NCBI RefSeq assembly: GCF_000687475.1
Contig: NC_057316.1
Coordinates: 5,890,001-5,954,000 of the forward strand
Origin: Ustilaginoidea virens
Taxonomy: Eukaryota > Ascomycota > Sordariomycetes > Hypocreales > Clavicipitaceae
Direction: 5' to 3'
Length of the DNA: 64,000 nt
Positions 23,401 to 34,342 of this stretch are shown here, piece by piece. Both the position numbers and the translations under genes were made by a program. Position 1 is the stretch's first letter. Every line of letters starts with the position of its first letter. Under the pieces are notes generated by a model that was not told the origin of the DNA, did no database searches, and worked only from the letters and a program-made list of their open reading frames with translations.

Positions 23401-25568
23401 AGCCTGGTGGGAGGTAGAGGCGTTGCCTGCTTTCATAGGAGATACGAAGAATTTGAGCGAACCATTAGAATCCCCCTTCACACGCTTATCAGTAAGGATC
23501 TGTTGATCGTCGAGTGCTTCTGCATGATCAAATTTCCCCAGTTCAGTCGCGAAGATGGAGAACTGTTCGAAACCTGTCAAGCCAAGGTTTGCACATATGG
23601 CTCGACGGATCTCTGAAGCTGATTCCTCTTCAGTGATGTCACACATGCGATAATTCCAGTGGTCGGTGGTTGCTAGAACAAGCGTCCTGGCGCCGTTGGT
23701 GCGTTTCAGTCTCTGCGCCATTGCGACGTGATCCTTCTGCTGACCAGCAATGTTGAAGCCCAGACGTTCCAGATGCGAATCACTTCCGTTAAAGGCACCG
23801 TACACACCAGGAAGAGTTTTGGCCGTAGCCACCGGCGATTCGGGAGGGTCAAAGTCATCTGGCGATGGGAAGGAACCATCGTCCTTTTGCTTCTTTCTCC
23901 TCGACAAAAAACTTAAGAAGCTCTTGGAGTCCTTTGCAGACGCTGGATGATCCAATCCGGCAGATCGATCGCCCGACTCTTGCGGCGAGTGACGGGGGCG
24001 CAATTCATGAGTTCGAGATGTTGCTATGGCTTCGGCGGTAGTCAATCCCCTGCCAAAGATTGTAGCAGCATCGGCAGGGACGCCAGATCCATAGATGGCC
24101 GCGTTGGAGGTGATTGAGTCCACACTGTTTCGAGAGCGATGGCCAAACTTGCTAGATGCTGGCGATGTGGACAGTACCGGTGCCGTCGCCGATGAGAAGA
24201 GAAGCTGCTGCTGAGGCACGGGACTGCCATGCGGACTGTCTTTACGTCCTGTTTCTCCACGTGACGTTCCGCTTTCGGCATTCGCATTGTCAGTAGAGCT
24301 GAGCTTCCGGCTGCCGTCTGTGTCAATGTATTTCAGACCCAATCGATGATCGGAGTCGGGGTTTGTAGGACCATTGCCGAGCGCGGGCATGGTGGTTGAG
24401 CGATTCTGGGAAAACTGACGAGCGGCGAAGCTGCCACTCCCGGATGTTCCAGCCGAATTCAAGGGTGTCTATGTAGCATATTAGAGAGAGACCGACGCCA
24501 GAGGTCGTGGGAAAACCGCACCTTGTGCGCAGATGGTGGGTGACGAAAACTCACGTTGGGTGATTCAGACGACTCCAAAGCATTATTGCCAGATGGAGCG
24601 GTGACCGAGCTGGCTCGATTATGGCTGCTCACCATCTTGGACGGGTCGACAGGTTTGCCAGTGACGATGCTCCTGATGAGTCGACGCATGCGCTTACCTT
24701 CCTCGCGCTCCCGAGTCTGATCCCAACCTGTACCGCTGTTGAAGCATTCTTGAGCCAAGCGCGGGTATACTTTTTGATGCATCATGCCAAAGTTTCCACG
24801 CCCACCGTGCATGCTGCCAAGTTCCAGAAACTGAGCCCCGCATAGATTTAAGCTCTTAAAGGTCTCCTGCCAGTCCTTGGAAAATTGATTTTTCGCAAGC
24901 CATATCAAGACGGTGTCAAGTGGCCACTGAGCAGCTAGCTCGAGCGGTACTGTGCTGACAGCAGCACCGGTAGAAGCGAATGGAGAAACACTCGACTGGT
25001 AAAGCCGATCTCTGGCATTCGCATCATCCGTCGGTGGCCTAGCATTGCTTGTCTCGTACCAAGAGCTTTGTGACGTTGAGGGATCGCTCGGACCTAGACC
25101 GGGAATTCCCACCCCTTCACCATATGTCCCACCTGTTGGAATGTAGGTCGCACTCATACTCATGGAATCGTTCGGTCGGGGCGGAGGGGGCATGGCTATA
25201 ACATGGGCGGCTGCTATTTGGGCATGCAGCTTTGGGTTGTAGGGTTGATGTTGGAGCCCAGAAGGAGGCGGTGGGGGAATGTTGAGACCATTTCGAGCAT
25301 CGTAGAGCTTCCCGTAGTTGCCATGCCACGTCGTTTGCTGACTGAGAGCATTGCCAGGCGGCGGCCCTGGGGGAGGAGGAATCATGAGTCCGGCGGCGGC
25401 ACCTGGCAGAACGCCAGGATACCTTGGAGGTGGAGGCGGAATGTTCATCATTGGGTTGGTGGAAGCAGGACCGGTCGTCAATGGAGTCGATAGTGGCGGA
25501 GGAGGAGGGACTTGGAAAGAGCGTGTGGGATCATTGCTCGGGACATGTCTTTGGCCGCCGGAATACAT
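20423..25568 (-). CDS. bck1: MAP kinase kinase kinase Bck1 (cell wall integrity)
   Basis: Top-tier kinase of the cell-wall-integrity cascade, acting below Pkc1 and above Mkk1/2 and Slt2. Exons: 24555-25568, 22698-24468, 20618-22487 and 20423-20552; the phases give 1594 residues. The N-terminus (MYSGGQRHVPSNDPTRSFQ) is rich in polyproline runs. A SAM-like domain lies near 213-280 (WPLDTVLIWLAKNQFSKDW). A Ras-binding/RA-like fold lies near 599-685 (RTLVLATTDHWNYRMCDIT). The kinase domain spans about 1299-1572: GKGTYG loop, AVK lysine near 1330, HRDLKADN, DFGISKK and WMAPEV. The opening FRWFKGQLIGKG and the domain order fit Bck1 better than Ste11. The 210-bp intron at 22488-22697 is the longest here; its acceptor choice restores QQQSGPKSVSPG. 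Confidence 0.93.
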
Positions 25569-28033
25569 GTTGAGCGAGCCAAGACGACGCGGGCAAGCCG
25601 CCTGCTGCTCACAAGAGAAGGTCGAGGTATATTTCCGTTTGCGTATCGCGGGCTGGCGTCGAGTCGATTCCGCTGGCCAATTGCAGAGCAGAGACTGTTG
25701 AGGGTTGATTGGAGGAGGAAAAAAAAATAAAAAAGAAAAAAAAAAAAAAGAGGGAGAGAAAAGAATGAAGATGAGGGAAATTAGGGAAGCAATGCGAGGC
25801 CAAAAAGATATGCCCCCCAGGCGCCTTGACTTATGGCCAACAGCCAGCGATGAGGTTGCAAGGTTAGCAAATACAAGCAGACTGAATGCTGCCCCCAGCT
25901 CCAAGTACTCGGTGGATCCTCATTTGCAGAGCTACGTGCAGTCTGATGAGCAAGTCGCTGCGAGTCTCAGGAACGGAGCTGGCGAGTGGAGGCTTGACTG
26001 ATTGCGTGCGTCGATGAGCTGGTTTCCGAGTTGGCAGGCGGCGCAGCGAGCGGCAAAGCTAACTGACGACTCATCAGCTGCTGGATTGGTTCGGATCAGG
26101 CACGAGCAAAGATGAGCCGGCTGGCAAGCGGAAATGTGGTGGCAAGTTTGGAGCCGGAGGAAGGTTTAGAGGTTGGCGAAGACGTCAAAATTCAAACGGC
26201 GGCACCGTAGCGGTCGAAGTCAACCGACGGGGTCTGGTCTGTTCTTGGTCTGTTCTTGGTCTGTTCTTGGTCTGGTCTTGGTCTGGTTGGCCTGAGCCAG
26301 CCTCTGAGCCTATGAGCTATGAGCCGCTGAGGTCTGAGCAACCAGTTGGCCCCAGTGCCCCGTTGGGCTTCGGTCCAGGCTCCAGGCACCACCCAGGTTG
26401 CAGGGACCAGCCAGCGTCAATTCCCGCAACTACGGACCAGACAGTACTCCGTACTCCGTACCCAGCTTGTGCCTACTTGGAGGAGCAGGCTAGCTGCACT
26501 TGGGCGCTAGACAGGGCCCACGCCCACGAGTGGGGCAGCAGTTGAGAGGCTGGGGGCGGCCGGCGGCGGTTTCATGATTGCAGTTGCGGGGAGGGACGTT
26601 GTCCGGATTCGTGTAAGTCAATTGTGCCAAGCACAAAGTCATCAATGGCATTAGCAAACGTGCCGTACACCCGCCACGTCGTAGGAGGCCGGGTACTTGC
26701 TATGTATCGGCCCATTTCTCCAGCCCCGTGGATGCATCGACCTGACTGACTGTGACGTGACGTTGTGCGGGTGGCCTCCGTGTGAGACGTCACAGCCCCG
26801 TAGCTAGCTCCCGGGAAGCTAAGGTACCTTCAATGTTGTGTAGTATGGAGTGCATGGGTGGGTGCTTGCAAAGAGGCAGCAGGAACCTCGGGTACTTTAT
26901 GCTTGTGCCTCAGAGGTCTTGAGATGCCCGCAGCCCCGTGTGTTCTATCTGGAAGCTATTGACTCGTATTGACTCGTCGTCAACTTCAATTGCTGATGAG
27001 CCTTGATGCTCAATTTCCTTGTGGACCGTCGGAAACCAACGCCATTCCCCTGCAGCTTACCAGGTAGGTACATGTACCTTCCCAAGGCACCTCGTCGCCC
27101 CGTATCTGCATGGAGTACGGAGTACTCGGCAGAAGAATGTACGCCAGCGCGTTCCGCACAGCCAAACAGAGCGCGGTTCGACTGGGCGCCTTCTGCGCTG
27201 CGCCGGGGTGGTGACCTGACTGACGGGTGCCCCTTGCTGACATAACCTAACAACCCCAGTTCAGATCTTATCAACACAATTGATAGCCGCATGGAGCCGT
27301 GCAGCCGTAAACCCTGGAGTCTGTGAGACTCAACAACCTTAGCTGGCCGTGCGTGCTACTTGAAGTTGTCTCGGGTTGCAGTTAACCCTGCAGCCAGCAC
27401 ACGCCTTGCCCTTCGTGTTTTACTTTCCACCAGACTCCAGACCTCCTGCTCACTTCGCAACAGTGCACAAAGTTGCTGCTGCACGCGTCCCTCCAGCCTC
27501 TTTCTCGGCGCTTAGCCGCATGCGCATGCGAGGTAATGGCGATGGCGATGGCGATACGGACTGCATTCCCCCCCTTCCCCCCCCCTCTGGTACCTAACCC
27601 ATCACAAGGCTGCATGGGGGAATAAGCCCATCCTCGAAGCTACCATGCTAGCGGCCCAACAATTGCCCCTGAGTATATCGTGCAGGCGGCTTCCAGTCCA
27701 CCACATCCTTTTTCCCAGCTGTCGATGTACGGAGTACCTTGTCATGATGATGGAAAATCGTGCAGAATGACCCAGCACAAGCAGCATACAGGTGCACGTC
27801 GTGGGATTCGACATGCTACGGGAGCAGGGCGTAGATCAAGGGGGTAAGGAGGAGAAACAGAAGGAAGAGGAAAGAATCAGAACCCGATATATACATCAAT
27901 AAAAACTCTCGAAACCAAAAAAAAATAAAAAAAAATAAAAAGGAGAGAGTGGGGGAGGAAGAAAGAACAAGGAAGGAGGGAAAACAAGAAGAAGAAAAAA
28001 AAAAAAAAGAACCGCTGCTTCCCCTGAATTCTC
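25569..28033. other. 2.5-kb intergenic region upstream of bck1
   Basis: No supported gene. It contains a purine-rich A tract at about 25722-25760 in the bck1 5' flank, an 11-bp tandem array at 26231-26290, GTACGGAGTAC-type motifs near 26445, 27113 and 27726, and an A-rich stretch near 27915-28010 at the GH5 3' flank. It is long enough for complex regulation of bck1 or for an unseen non-coding RNA. Confidence 0.5.
26231..26290. repeat. 11-bp TTGGTCTGTTC-like tandem array
   Basis: Repeated GGTCTGTTCTT units with slightly changed copies (GGTCTGGTCTT) at both ends, followed by TGAGC-rich imperfect repeats to about 26340. It is intergenic. Confidence 0.9.
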
Positions 28034-30346
28034 TCACATGAGCGTGCAGTTCCCAAGATTGAAACCGTAGCCTTGCTGGCATTGTTCGAGATATCCGGCT
28101 TCTTCCGCTGATCCCTGTGGAACATTGTGTTTTCGGACAACACCTTGAACCCTCATGGTATGCTCTCCTTCTGGATGCCACCACTTCAGCCGCTGGAGAA
28201 TGGGCCCTTCACTTTCGTCGAAACCAAGTTCCCACCTTCCAGCCGAGACAGATATCTCACATTGATCCTTCACGAAATGGTACTCGGGAAGGAAAACAAC
28301 AGTCGGCGCGTCGTCCCCTGCCGGCTTTGGAGCCGATACCTTCAGCTCGTACACGCATCGCCGGAGATCAAAGCCAGTAGACAGCACGTTGCCCGCTACC
28401 ACGGTTGGCGTTGGTCGGATGAACACCTCCGCAGCTCGGTATCCCGGAGCATTGGTCAACTCGGGATCCTTCGCTGACAGGCTGGAGCTGATGGATTGCG
28501 TGGTCAATGTGCGCTGGATGTTGCCCGGTGTGACACTCTCATCGTCGCCCATACTTTTGTTGTTCATCGTCGTGGAAAGCTTCAAAAGGCTGGTGGCGGA
28601 CTGGTTGACCAAAGCGCTTTTTGGCAGAGGAGAGAGCGGCGGCAGCTTGTCGTCGAGGGAATGGATGGAGAGATCCTCGCCGTTCCACTGATCGCCACGC
28701 TCATGGTCATTGATGACAGTATAGACCCAGAGGCAGTGTCCCTCAATCTGCGAACCTTCTACGCCATAGTAGTTTGCGTCCAAGGCAGCTGATTGGCTCG
28801 AGTAGTCGCCGGTTTTATATGCCTTCTTGTCGTCCATGTCGTACGGAATACCAAACTCGGTGAGCAGGCACGGATGCTTTCCTGTACGATCCAGACCCTC
28901 TTGTCGAAGCGTGGCAAGCTGGTCCCTCAAACAGTTTCTGATGGCCGTTTCGCCGATTTTGATGGCAAAAGCGGGATGGAGATACTTGCCACGAAGCACG
29001 CCGACCACGTCAACGTTCCACGTGCTATTCCAGTGCTTCGTCATCAACGTGATGCCGTCGTAAAAGTGTGGCGTGAATGCCATGAGCGGGTCGTCATCTT
29101 CGGTTCCCTTGATCAGTGGAGGGAGCTCCAGTGTGGGATATTGCATCAGCATGATGCAGTCGTTGTGATGGGCTCGACATGCTTTGCTATACTTTCTCCA
29201 AAAGTCCAGAAAGTACGAATTGGTAAACTCGGGGTAGTCAATCGTTTTCCCCGTCCTCGGATTCTTGGAAAAGTAGTCCTTCTTGAGCATAGTGTCTGTC
29301 GACAGGTCCCATACTCCGTGCTGCGCCCACAGACACTCGCCCAGCTTCCACCCACGATGACGCTTCCAGCCGTACTTTGAATCGTCGTAGCCTTCCGGTA
29401 GCCAGGCAATCTCTCCACGGGGGTCGACCAGCGTAGAACCGGTTCTGTACGGACCCAAACCTCCCATGTCCCACGTGTCAATCTCGCAAGCTCTGCCCAT
29501 GCCCGTCAAGAAGGTCTGCCACATTGTGGGGCAGGTACCCTTCTTCAAGGGGTGGTCCTTGGGAATGACGGTCAAGTCCACGTAGCCCGTCATGCCTCTG
29601 TTCGGTTCATTCATGCTTTCCCAGCCAACGACAACTTGATCCAAAAGGTCTCCCGCTTCGTTTATTCGCTTGGCTAAATGTGCACAGGCATTGATGAAGT
29701 GACTCTGCAAATAGTCCTGGATATTCACGCCGTCGAGGATGCAATTCGGCGCAAAATCCTTGCCGGCAAAGAATAGCGTAAACATGGTTCCTGCGGCAAG
29801 TCTGTGATAGTTGGTCGACCAAATCATTTTGGGGAAGCTGTCCGGCTCAGGGTACGTGTTTTGCACAATGGCAGCCTCGGTCGCAGCGAAGCTCTGGGGG
29901 TTCAGGCCGCAAGCATAAAGCGTCCACAAGGGAGCTCCTGAGCCGCCGGTGAACCTGGACCAAACGTCTTGGTGAGGATCCATGAATACGTAGAAGCCGT
30001 AGGACTTGGCTATTCGTAAAATCTCAATGGTATGCTGTATGAAGTCGTCGTCATAGATGCCCGGACCAGCTGCCTCGATGGCTTCCCACGTGAAAAGGTA
30101 GCGAATAGTGTTGAAACCATAGCGCTTTATTCTCGCAAAATGCGTCGGCGCGTCTTGTTTGCTGAACGGGCGCTCGTGAAACCGAACATTGTCGCCATTG
30201 AAAAAGTCGTCGCCGATGTGGGATGGTTGATTAGGTTCAGACGGTAGCTTTGCGTCGCCCGCCACATTGATCCCGCGCAGCACGACCTGTCGGCCATGGC
30301 CGTCTCGGAACTGACCATCCTCGATCGTTAGTCGGAAAGAAGCCAT
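28034..30346 (-). CDS. GH5 family steryl-/ceramide-beta-glucosidase-like enzyme
   Basis: Single-exon gene of 770 residues. It resembles the fungal GH5 group that includes ergosteryl-beta-glucosidase Egh1 and endoglycoceramidase-related proteins, which remove glucose from steryl glucosides or glucosylceramide inside the cell. It opens with MASFRLTIEDGQFRDGHGR then VVLRGINVAGDAK. FMDPHQDVWSRF is the family's substrate-side motif, VVGWESMNEPN holds the acid/base Glu, and CLLTEFGIPYD the nucleophile Glu. A C-terminal beta-rich part (about residue 640 on) follows a low-complexity linker. No signal peptide is seen, fitting a cytosolic lipid-glucosidase. I took the ATG at 30346; an upstream ATG at 30388 would add 14 unconserved residues. 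The exact substrate cannot be read from sequence. Confidence 0.88.
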   Translation of the reverse strand: MASFRLTIEDGQFRDGHGRQVVLRGINVAGDAKLPSEPNQPSHIGDDFFNGDNVRFHERPFSKQDAPTHFARIKRYGFNTIRYLFTWEAIEAAGPGIYDDDFIQHTIEILRIAKSYGFYVFMDPHQDVWSRFTGGSGAPLWTLYACGLNPQSFAATEAAIVQNTYPEPDSFPKMIWSTNYHRLAAGTMFTLFFAGKDFAPNCILDGVNIQDYLQSHFINACAHLAKRINEAGDLLDQVVVGWESMNEPNRGMTGYVDLTVIPKDHPLKKGTCPTMWQTFLTGMGRACEIDTWDMGGLGPYRTGSTLVDPRGEIAWLPEGYDDSKYGWKRHRGWKLGECLWAQHGVWDLSTDTMLKKDYFSKNPRTGKTIDYPEFTNSYFLDFWRKYSKACRAHHNDCIMLMQYPTLELPPLIKGTEDDDPLMAFTPHFYDGITLMTKHWNSTWNVDVVGVLRGKYLHPAFAIKIGETAIRNCLRDQLATLRQEGLDRTGKHPCLLTEFGIPYDMDDKKAYKTGDYSSQSAALDANYYGVEGSQIEGHCLWVYTVINDHERGDQWNGEDLSIHSLDDKLPPLSPLPKSALVNQSATSLLKLSTTMNNKSMGDDESVTPGNIQRTLTTQSISSSLSAKDPELTNAPGYRAAEVFIRPTPTVVAGNVLSTGFDLRRCVYELKVSAPKPAGDDAPTVVFLPEYHFVKDQCEISVSAGRWELGFDESEGPILQRLKWWHPEGEHTMRVQGVVRKHNVPQGSAEEAGYLEQCQQGYGFNLGNCTLM

Positions 30347-31302
30347 GACGTGCCTGGCTTGGGAGGCGACGATGAGTATAGACGGCAAGACAGAAAGGGC
30401 TCAAGCAAACGACGGAGACGTCGTCGTAGAAGTTACCAGAGGATTGTCGTTGTCCGTCCACGCCGTGGAGGGAGGAGGAGCTACATACAACAACAGCGTA
30501 TGTTGTTTTCTGTGCGTGCAAGTAGCTTGTGGTGCATGTTTGTAAGTGTGAGTACTTGAGGGGAGTGTTTTGATCTATGCCAAATCAGGACTCAGCCATG
30601 ACGTAACCTCTCAATACCTTGGTACCTGGCATTAGATACTTCAAAAGATCCAAGACTATAGAACACCTCAGGTGACGGAATACGGATCCCCCCTTCCAAA
30701 GTTGATTGCCTTTTCCCCCTTTGACCCCATCTTTCAATCTTCTATGTTCCCTTACCCGAAATTTGCGAGAGGCAAGCACATCGAAGCGAGAGATGGCGCT
30801 GGGAGCACCACTGACTTCAAACTGTCCATTGAGCTACCCATTCGACGGCGGCCCGCCTCGAGAACCTGTGCGCTTCGTCAACTGCGCCTGGACTCGCAAA
30901 TGATACATAGTGGGTGTCATAGTTTGAAGGGGATCCCGTGGGCACCTTTAATTGTGCCGCGACCACGCCGGATGCTTATGCGCAATCAGAACAACCGTTC
31001 CGGAGTTCGGCCCTCCACAGCATATAAACCCCGGGCGCCTTGCCAGCTCAACCCAATGTCAGCATCATACAGGTCGTGTATCCAAACTATTCGCGTTATC
31101 GACAGCATTACAAGCCCATTCGTGCGGGCCCTACCAAAATATTACACAAGATGACAAAACTGTATCCATCAACTCCCCGTGGCATTGATTCTTTCTCCGT
31201 CAAGAAAAAGAGCAGATGCACAATTTCTACATAGCATTGCCCCGATATCACCGTCGATACCTATGAGTCGTTGATCGGGAGGGAAATTAGCGACCCGCAG
31301 TC
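30347..31302. other. Intergenic region, GH5 start to MFS stop
   Basis: About 950 bp, same-strand neighbours. No gene, RNA or element was recognised. It contains the GH5 promoter, including a CGTCGTCG-rich stretch near 30415-30430. Confidence 0.5.
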
Positions 31303-34300
31303 TCATTTGGAGCTCGCCCCGTCCTGTTGGTTTCTGGCATACGGCACATGGACGCCTGGGGGGTAAATCTCTTCCAGCTCTGCAGCATGATCAGGTCGCC
31401 CAGTATCCGTGAATACTGGAGGCTTTGGAACTGGCATTCGCTGTCGTTGTGCCGTCTGCTCCGGAACCGGCGTGGACCTAGACTCTACATGCGTTGACAC
31501 CAAGTCTCGGGCGTCCATAGATACCGAACCCCAAACAAAATCCCTGTAAAGCTCTGGTCTGGGCTTCAGACTGCCAAAGATGTACTTTCGAATGACCCAT
31601 GGAAGGTAAGATGTGGTCTGGAATCGCATAAACTCGCTCTTTGAGACCGCAAAGACGTGATCCAGCTCTTCCAAGCTTCGTTGCTTCGTCTCCTCCACCA
31701 AGAGAAACACCAAAACCAGGGCAACCAAGTTGAGCGCCGAGAAAAGACCAAGAGAGCCCTGTTGGCCAAGTGCAGAGTTGATGCTAAACCAGGAAATCAG
31801 CCGCCTTCTATTTTATAACCAGAGCTTTTCAGGGGGATGCGACCGCACGAATCATAACGTACCTTGGGAAGAACATGGCCAACAATCCGGCGAACCCCAG
31901 ATTGATTGAAATCGCCCACGCGGTACCCTGTCAAGGGCGTCAGAACTTCAATGGCCACCACCCCGTAAATGAGCACTCGTGCGCCTGAAATTGTGCTTAC
32001 CGCTTCTCGGTGTGACAATGGGAAGCTCTCTGATGCTAATGTAAATGGCATTGGTCCAAGACCAGGCGAGTATGCCACGGAAAACACTTGACAAGGTGTC
32101 AGTGTTCTTTTCAGAATGGCTTTTTCGGCCTGCCAGGCGGACTTACGAAATAAAAAGCACGCCGTGATGCCGATGCGGGTGTCTACATTACTGATGTGGC
32201 CAGACATGGCACCGCCGAGCATAAACACTGCCATGAACGGCAAGGTGATGAGGAGCCATCTTCGTCGACCGAGTGTGTCGATACTTTTGACCGCTGGTAA
32301 GCCGAAGAAAAAGTTGACGGCACCTAAGGAAAGATCCAGGTTAGACACCTTGGTACACGCAACGAAAGAGAGCCCTTCAAAACTTACCAAATCCTAGGCT
32401 GTAAGCCATAGGTATGGTCCTGGCAACAGATCCTTGGGCCATGCTGCTGAATAGCGTTCCTTCATAGCCGTTCAGTATCCGATTTATGTTGCCAAAGGGG
32501 TGAGCTCAAAGGTAACCTACCAGAATAGAATGCGCAAACGTTGACTATTCAGGTGTCATAAGGGTTAGCTCGTAAATCACGCCGAGAATCAATATGCTCA
32601 CCTCCGCAAAGCTGCTGAGCAAGATTGACAGTGGAAGTCGAAATCAGGGCATTACGCAGACGTCGAAATTCGAACAACTGAAAATACTGTCTCAAGAAGT
32701 CGCGAATGACCCAGAAAAATCCAGGCGACTTGAGAGCGTGTTCATCAAGGTCTCCAAAATCCATGTTCTCTTGTTCAATGGCCTTGTAGACCACATACAT
32801 GTCTCGGAGAGCTTGAAGCTGCGCACAAGAGAGAAAAAAAAATCAGAATGCAATTCTCACCAAGGGTCGCGACTCATTACCCACTCCCGCTCTTAATACA
32901 TTATGAAAGACACACACAGCAATGCATTTTTAACATGGCATGGGCATCTTATATCTTACCTCGGTATTCCTTACGCGTCTCAGAACCCGGTAAGCCTTCT
33001 CCACGCTATAGTTTGGCCCTTTCATCAAGTGATATCGTGGTGACTCTGGACAGACGAAGAATGCAATGCAAAGTAACGCTAGACTTGGAACCACAGGAGC
33101 ACCTTGAATCAGACGGAAGGTGGTGCTTTCATTGGCCGCAAGGGTGAACAAAAGGTTCAAACCGAAACTGATCATGATGCCGAAAGCGACCCTTTGATGT
33201 ACAGTCAGTCAACATGATAGCTGAAACCACAGCGAAACCTTACACTGCTTTACGCAGGTCACGCACCAAATCTGCCATGCGAGAATTGCTGAACCACGCC
33301 AGAACCCAACTGCCGTTTCACTAGCCAAGATGGGTGTGCTGACAGCTTTGATGCCCATACCTGCCCAATCTGTCAGAATGGCACTGGGCACCGGAGAAAC
33401 CGATTCCAAGAAATTTTGGTCCTTACTAACCGATGCCATTCAAGATCCTGATTCCAAGCAGCGCAGTCCACGACGTGGCAAAAACAGCCGCGATGGAGCT
33501 GCACATGATCATGAGTGCAGCAACGCTGATTCCGCCTTTTCGGCCAAACCAATAGTTGATTGGCAAAGATAGTGGACAGCCAAGAATGGCCGCCGAAAAC
33601 CAAGGTGAGGCGTTCGCAGCACCCAGTTTCCAATCATCAAGGGTGACTTGATTAGGCACGCGTGGCTCTGTGAGCCCATATTGGGCTTGGTAGAGTGATG
33701 CCCCATTGAAGGATGATTGTACGAACCCTAAACCGAAGCCGAGGAATTAGAGATCAATAGTGTTGACTCAACGTAAACACATGAAAATGCCGTCTAGGAC
33801 CTGCGTTTTACGGCAAAAGGGTTGAATGATAAGATACTGACCTTGTAAGAAAGCCGCAAGGGACACTGTTCCGATTACTATGAGCATGCCTCGCTCGCTG
33901 AAAAGGTTGTCTTTTTCGTTCCTCAGGGCCTTTTTTTCTTTTTGGGTCAGTCTTACGAGCAGGGCATTTCTCTCATCGAACTCTTGCGGTTGTCTAGCAG
34001 CTTCGTCATATAAGCGGATGTTTTTGCCAACTCTGGCAGCGCGTAATAAAGTCTCATATTCTACAAAAGGCAGATTTCTTTGTTGAAAATTCCTGACGTC
34101 CGCTTGAAGCTCCAGGTCGGTGAGATGGGCTTTCCTCCATCAAGTCAGCTTCTCGTCCACGAACTCAATTGGAAGTTTTGACTCCACTGCATGTTGCGGA
34201 GGGCAAAATGTGCGTCAAGATACATACCAAGGGGGTTCTCAATGACTGCCCTGTCATTAGTCCTTCTGCTCCGAACATGAGCAGAGACCCTTTCACGGTA

Positions 34301-34342
34301 GTTGGAGGAGAATTTTCGGAGGTTGGCAGGACTGTTTGCCAT
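31303..34342 (-). CDS. MFS sugar transporter with 12 exons
   Basis: Plasma-membrane sugar porter of the major facilitator superfamily. No long frame covers it; I rebuilt 12 exons: 34228-34342, 33842-34129, 33431-33727, 33267-33360, 32960-33191, 32602-32818, 32521-32544, 32388-32459, 32147-32323, 32001-32086, 31863-31927 and 31303-31783. All junctions are GT-AG and the sum is 2148 nt (715 residues). Family landmarks cross the joins: NPLAHLTDLELQADVRNF at the first junction, FVQSSFNGASLYQ, WFGRKGG, WQIWVAFGI, CPESPRYH, QQLCGVNVCAFYSG, GTAWAISINLGFAGLL and VEETKQRSLEEL. Exon 7 is only 24 nt. The N-terminal cytosolic domain is long, as in the fungal subgroup with NPL...DVR motifs. The transported sugar is unknown. 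The continuity of phase argues strongly for an intact gene rather than a relic. Confidence 0.9.

Noticed and set aside
20423..25568. Kinase as Ste11
   Set aside because: SAM and Ras-binding-like domains also occur in Ste11, but the kinase opening (FRWFKGQLIGKG), polyproline N-terminus and length of about 1600 residues fit Bck1.
31303..34342. Transporter region as a broken pseudogene
   Set aside because: Many short frames first suggested decay, but twelve exons with GT-AG sites and matching phase restore a complete 715-residue protein.
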